Positions 24,001 to 24,004 of a stretch of 24,004 nt of DNA are shown here, in pieces. The notes beneath the pieces are model-generated. The model was not told the DNA's origin, did no database searches, and saw only the letters and a list, made by a program, of their open reading frames with translations. The translations under genes were made by a program, and so were the position numbers. Source of the stretch: Lachnospiraceae bacterium UBA7729 (GTDB lineage Bacteria; Bacillota; Clostridia; Lachnospirales; Lachnospiraceae). Positions within the stretch are counted from its first letter, which is position 1, and each line of letters begins with the position of its first letter. The stretch is taken from the NCBI GenBank assembly GCA_002482005.1, contig DLFD01000001.1, positions 1 to 24,004 on the forward strand. Reading direction: 5' to 3'.

Positions 24001-24004
24001 GATG
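18064..24004 (-). CDS. Giant Cna-B repeat (SpaA-like) sortase-anchored adhesin, 5' end outside window
   Basis: At least 1979 residues are visible; the frame is open to the right edge, so the signal peptide and N-terminal region are missing. The protein is a chain of about 18 Cna-B/SpaA-type beta-sandwich domains, each ending in a motif like LTETxAPEGY, whose Glu normally catalyses a Lys-Asn isopeptide bond. The N-terminal domains are diverged; the last nine are regular (~88 residues). A Ser/Gly/Thr/Pro wall spacer follows, then the sorting signal PVKTGD (18164-18181), a membrane helix (SILLYVILLGGAAAVVAFLIW) and the tail KKKQNEADE. VKTGD stands where LPXTG is usual, which fits the looser signals of many Clostridia. 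It would be displayed on the wall and may bring mating cells together or bind host tissue. Such adhesins are common in Tn1549/CTn-like operons upstream of the pilin gene. Confidence 0.9.
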   Translation of the reverse strand, partial: IRADGGTDAQEVFPETYTLHEDSQPKGYKTAPDQTVTIAAGSSGQVLPVVDEPLFGTLNALVRKVPAAGYATTRPTAGAQLKVNYYDNPEPEANPKQTWVIQTLPDGNGNYTAKLDQAHLVSGTLTYGENVLPLGCITIQETKAPEGYLINNTVWKMQILQSGNGVIYSSTTQPEIQNVPVDPENLDDIPTFGDLKLGKISAEQGTTQDGDATFKGAVFEVINANDFDVVLNTDHETPIHPGEVATTITTGDDGTGQTTGNLLQTGKYTVREKTAPEGYTLSDKPLSVTIVEKQLADYSKTDPHKNIPQRAGFKVQKKDLELAEQLCTLTEKTGAEFRADQVTPNGNVVQGEAKLEGAEFDLINRSVHPVVVDGTAYEPGNTIHTFTTDEDGVITSPASKDVNGNPLPPEQYLPYGTYELVETKAPEGFNLRGKNLDITFTIRKEDENTLKDLTGISAEDDVIRFDVDIHKVQAELNEEDPHDKLQPMEGIRFDIYLDADMDGDNPKEGAKPYVSIKTNSEGYATTKDDAYPHGRLPYGHYTIIENQDTVPTGYGTIRNLHVNGTKDAGIIDGQLIQTGIYQDQHGSWIQLAKVDKDSGKLVLRAGAKIQVLKDDQETVVEFKESTNHKKVSTFVTNEEGMAYLPQRLEVGTYYLKELEAPYGYVLNTELTKFEVDQANTWDQLITWQEKDQEVKGVLKITKADAETKEKIAGAKFGVYADEKIISGDGTVQAEQGDQVDTVVIGADGIGQSKELYLGKYHTAEIEAPEGYTLDPTEHPFELVYKDQNTPIVYAHIDSTNKPTTVKLTKYEWAADKDGEWTDDTPTKTLGGVTFDITRIGGADADRTRAGEVYAGGREVTKDDGTVVVKYVETGIYSITETATLPGYVLDETPSYFTVDEDGYVFMSDEKGNPLDGQTKSDKAETMRKDQYTRWDFSKVDMNGEELKGAKMQVLNAEGNVATYQDDKWQEQKAEWTSDGTPHRISMLPIGNYTLHEEQSIEGYTLATDIPFEVTNTGVLCKVVMTNKKLIVKKLDVLGNGVKKAGLEIYEVHFHEDGTKYLSEEPVEAWKSDGKQYDTSNLKVGHTYRLVESKVPKGYVEAEPIDFTITDDLTDQTVVMMDKKVLVSKVNTKITMIAGAKLEVRDSEGQVVDAWTSDGTAYSVSGLKAGQTYTLVETEAPEGYVLADPIEFTVTKNWFADDSFELTNTQVFMSKVDVTGEKEVPGATLTVTDKETDQEVDKWVSGQEPHAISRLHVGGSYTLHEEISAEGYVRASDIDFTVDDGFIVKTVKMVDKQVTMTKTDVTGEKEVEGAQMTVTDKETGKAVDSWTSGNEAHSISGLEVGKTYTLTEVTAPEGYAVAESIEFTVPDDGQNQTLSMKDKRVTIDKLDVLGNPVVGAKLAVYELAEDTTQNAGSTAQEEQAGRTQPTETQSETDTGTEAEATAPVSGAEAVASETAETGEVSDGGTASETQEPFTEESSVRGDLSTGTIALKTGSLIDSWTSDGKSHAVSGLIVGHTYRLVEESAPEGFAVAQPRDFTVTKEDADQKIALIDRQILVSKVDTEITMIAGAHLQVVDQNGKIIDNWVSDGTAHAVSGLVVGQTYKLVETEAPEGYVLASPIEFTVSDQPDANDELNLVNKQVKVTKTDLPGEKEVEGAHLSVVEKDTGKTVDTWTSGKEPYPVSGLEVGKTYILTETRPADGYVTAESIEFTVEDDFKSELHQMKDAPTKLEISKEDITTSKELPSAQLVIKDSEGNEIEKWTSSDKPHYIEMLPIGTYTLTETAPPALYMKAEDVQFEVKDTAEIQKVVMLDKPTTVVIHKKDIVDGEKGEELPGAKLEVRDSTGKVIDSWTSGTTPHEIAYLTPGTYTLTEVTAPSGYEVAENVSFTVADNGQVQQVTMYDSPKEEKIDLTGKKKITTHTTPSGGGSYPSGGTSTPSAPVKTGDTTSILLYVILLGGAAAVVAFLIWKKKQNEADE
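18290..20927 (-). repeat. Nine tandem Cna-B repeat units in the adhesin gene
   Basis: Nine units of ~88 codons with recurring WTSDG/WTSG, SGLxVGxTYTLxETxAPEGY and IEFTV segments. Unit types recur in order: LDVLGN, then TxITMIAGA, then GEKEV, so units 1-3 (starting near 20927) resemble units 5-7 (starting near 19870). This points to duplication of a multi-unit block. Confidence 0.85.
19545..19785 (-). repeat. Thr/Glu/Ala-rich insertion inside one Cna-B unit
   Basis: About 80 low-complexity residues (TETQSETDTGTEAEATAP and similar) interrupt the fifth C-terminal unit between its first strands (KLAVYELAED) and IDSWTSDGK. This is probably a flexible loop or slippage-prone insertion; no other unit has it. 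Confidence 0.75.

Overview
The window is an internal piece of an integrative conjugative element (ICE) from a Gram-positive gut Clostridia-type bacterium, probably Lachnospiraceae or a relative. I infer this from purine-rich GGAGG ribosome binding sites, Gram-positive surface architecture (sortase-anchored Cna-B adhesin, NlpC/P60 and SleB-type wall hydrolases) and the Tn1549/CTn-like order pilin - VirB6 - PrgI - VirB4 - wall hydrolase. No relaxase, coupling protein or integrase lies in the window, so only the channel half of the element is visible. Every convincing gene is on the minus strand, so transcription runs from the right edge (24004) to the left edge (1).

Layout in the direction of transcription. 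24004-18064: 3' part of a giant Cna-B repeat surface adhesin with a sorting signal. 17957-17637: small VirB2/Maff2-like pilin. 17565-17116: DUF1648 membrane protein with its own terminator. 16957-15787: ECF sigma factor and overlapping membrane anti-sigma factor. 15670-14642: VirB6/TrbL-like channel protein. 14617-13961: PrgI-family protein with a 137-nt overlap into virB4. 14097-8840: VirB4 ATPase gene split, just after its Walker B motif, by a 2786-nt group II intron (12092-9307) that encodes a reverse transcriptase/maturase. 8769-8269: GNAT acetyltransferase with its own promoter and terminator. 8160-5797 and 5768-3588: two consecutive NlpC/P60 + SleB-like peptidoglycan hydrolases, one membrane-anchored and one secreted, sharing a duplicated C-terminal module. 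3504-2973: two-gene cassette (unknown protein + DUF4160) with promoter and terminator. 2882 to the left edge: three consecutive single-pass membrane proteins with acidic linkers, the last one cut by the window edge.

How it fits together: pilin, VirB6, PrgI, VirB4, the two hydrolases and probably the three membrane-anchored proteins would form the mating channel and open the wall. The Cna-B adhesin would hold donor and recipient together. Between these conserved blocks sit apparent cargo cassettes (DUF1648, sigma/anti-sigma, GNAT, DUF4160 pair). They lie in the same orientation, and most have a recognisable promoter or terminator. In four places a terminator-like hairpin stands about 30 nt upstream of the start codon that resumes the transfer operon. 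Transcription of the transfer genes must therefore read through these hairpins or be controlled at them.

The observations most worth following are the group II intron in the ATPase core of virB4 with a decayed HNH domain in its protein, the recurrent pre-gene hairpins, the sigma/anti-sigma regulator embedded in a type IV secretion operon, the self-contained DUF4160 cassette, and the unusual GKG Walker A motif.
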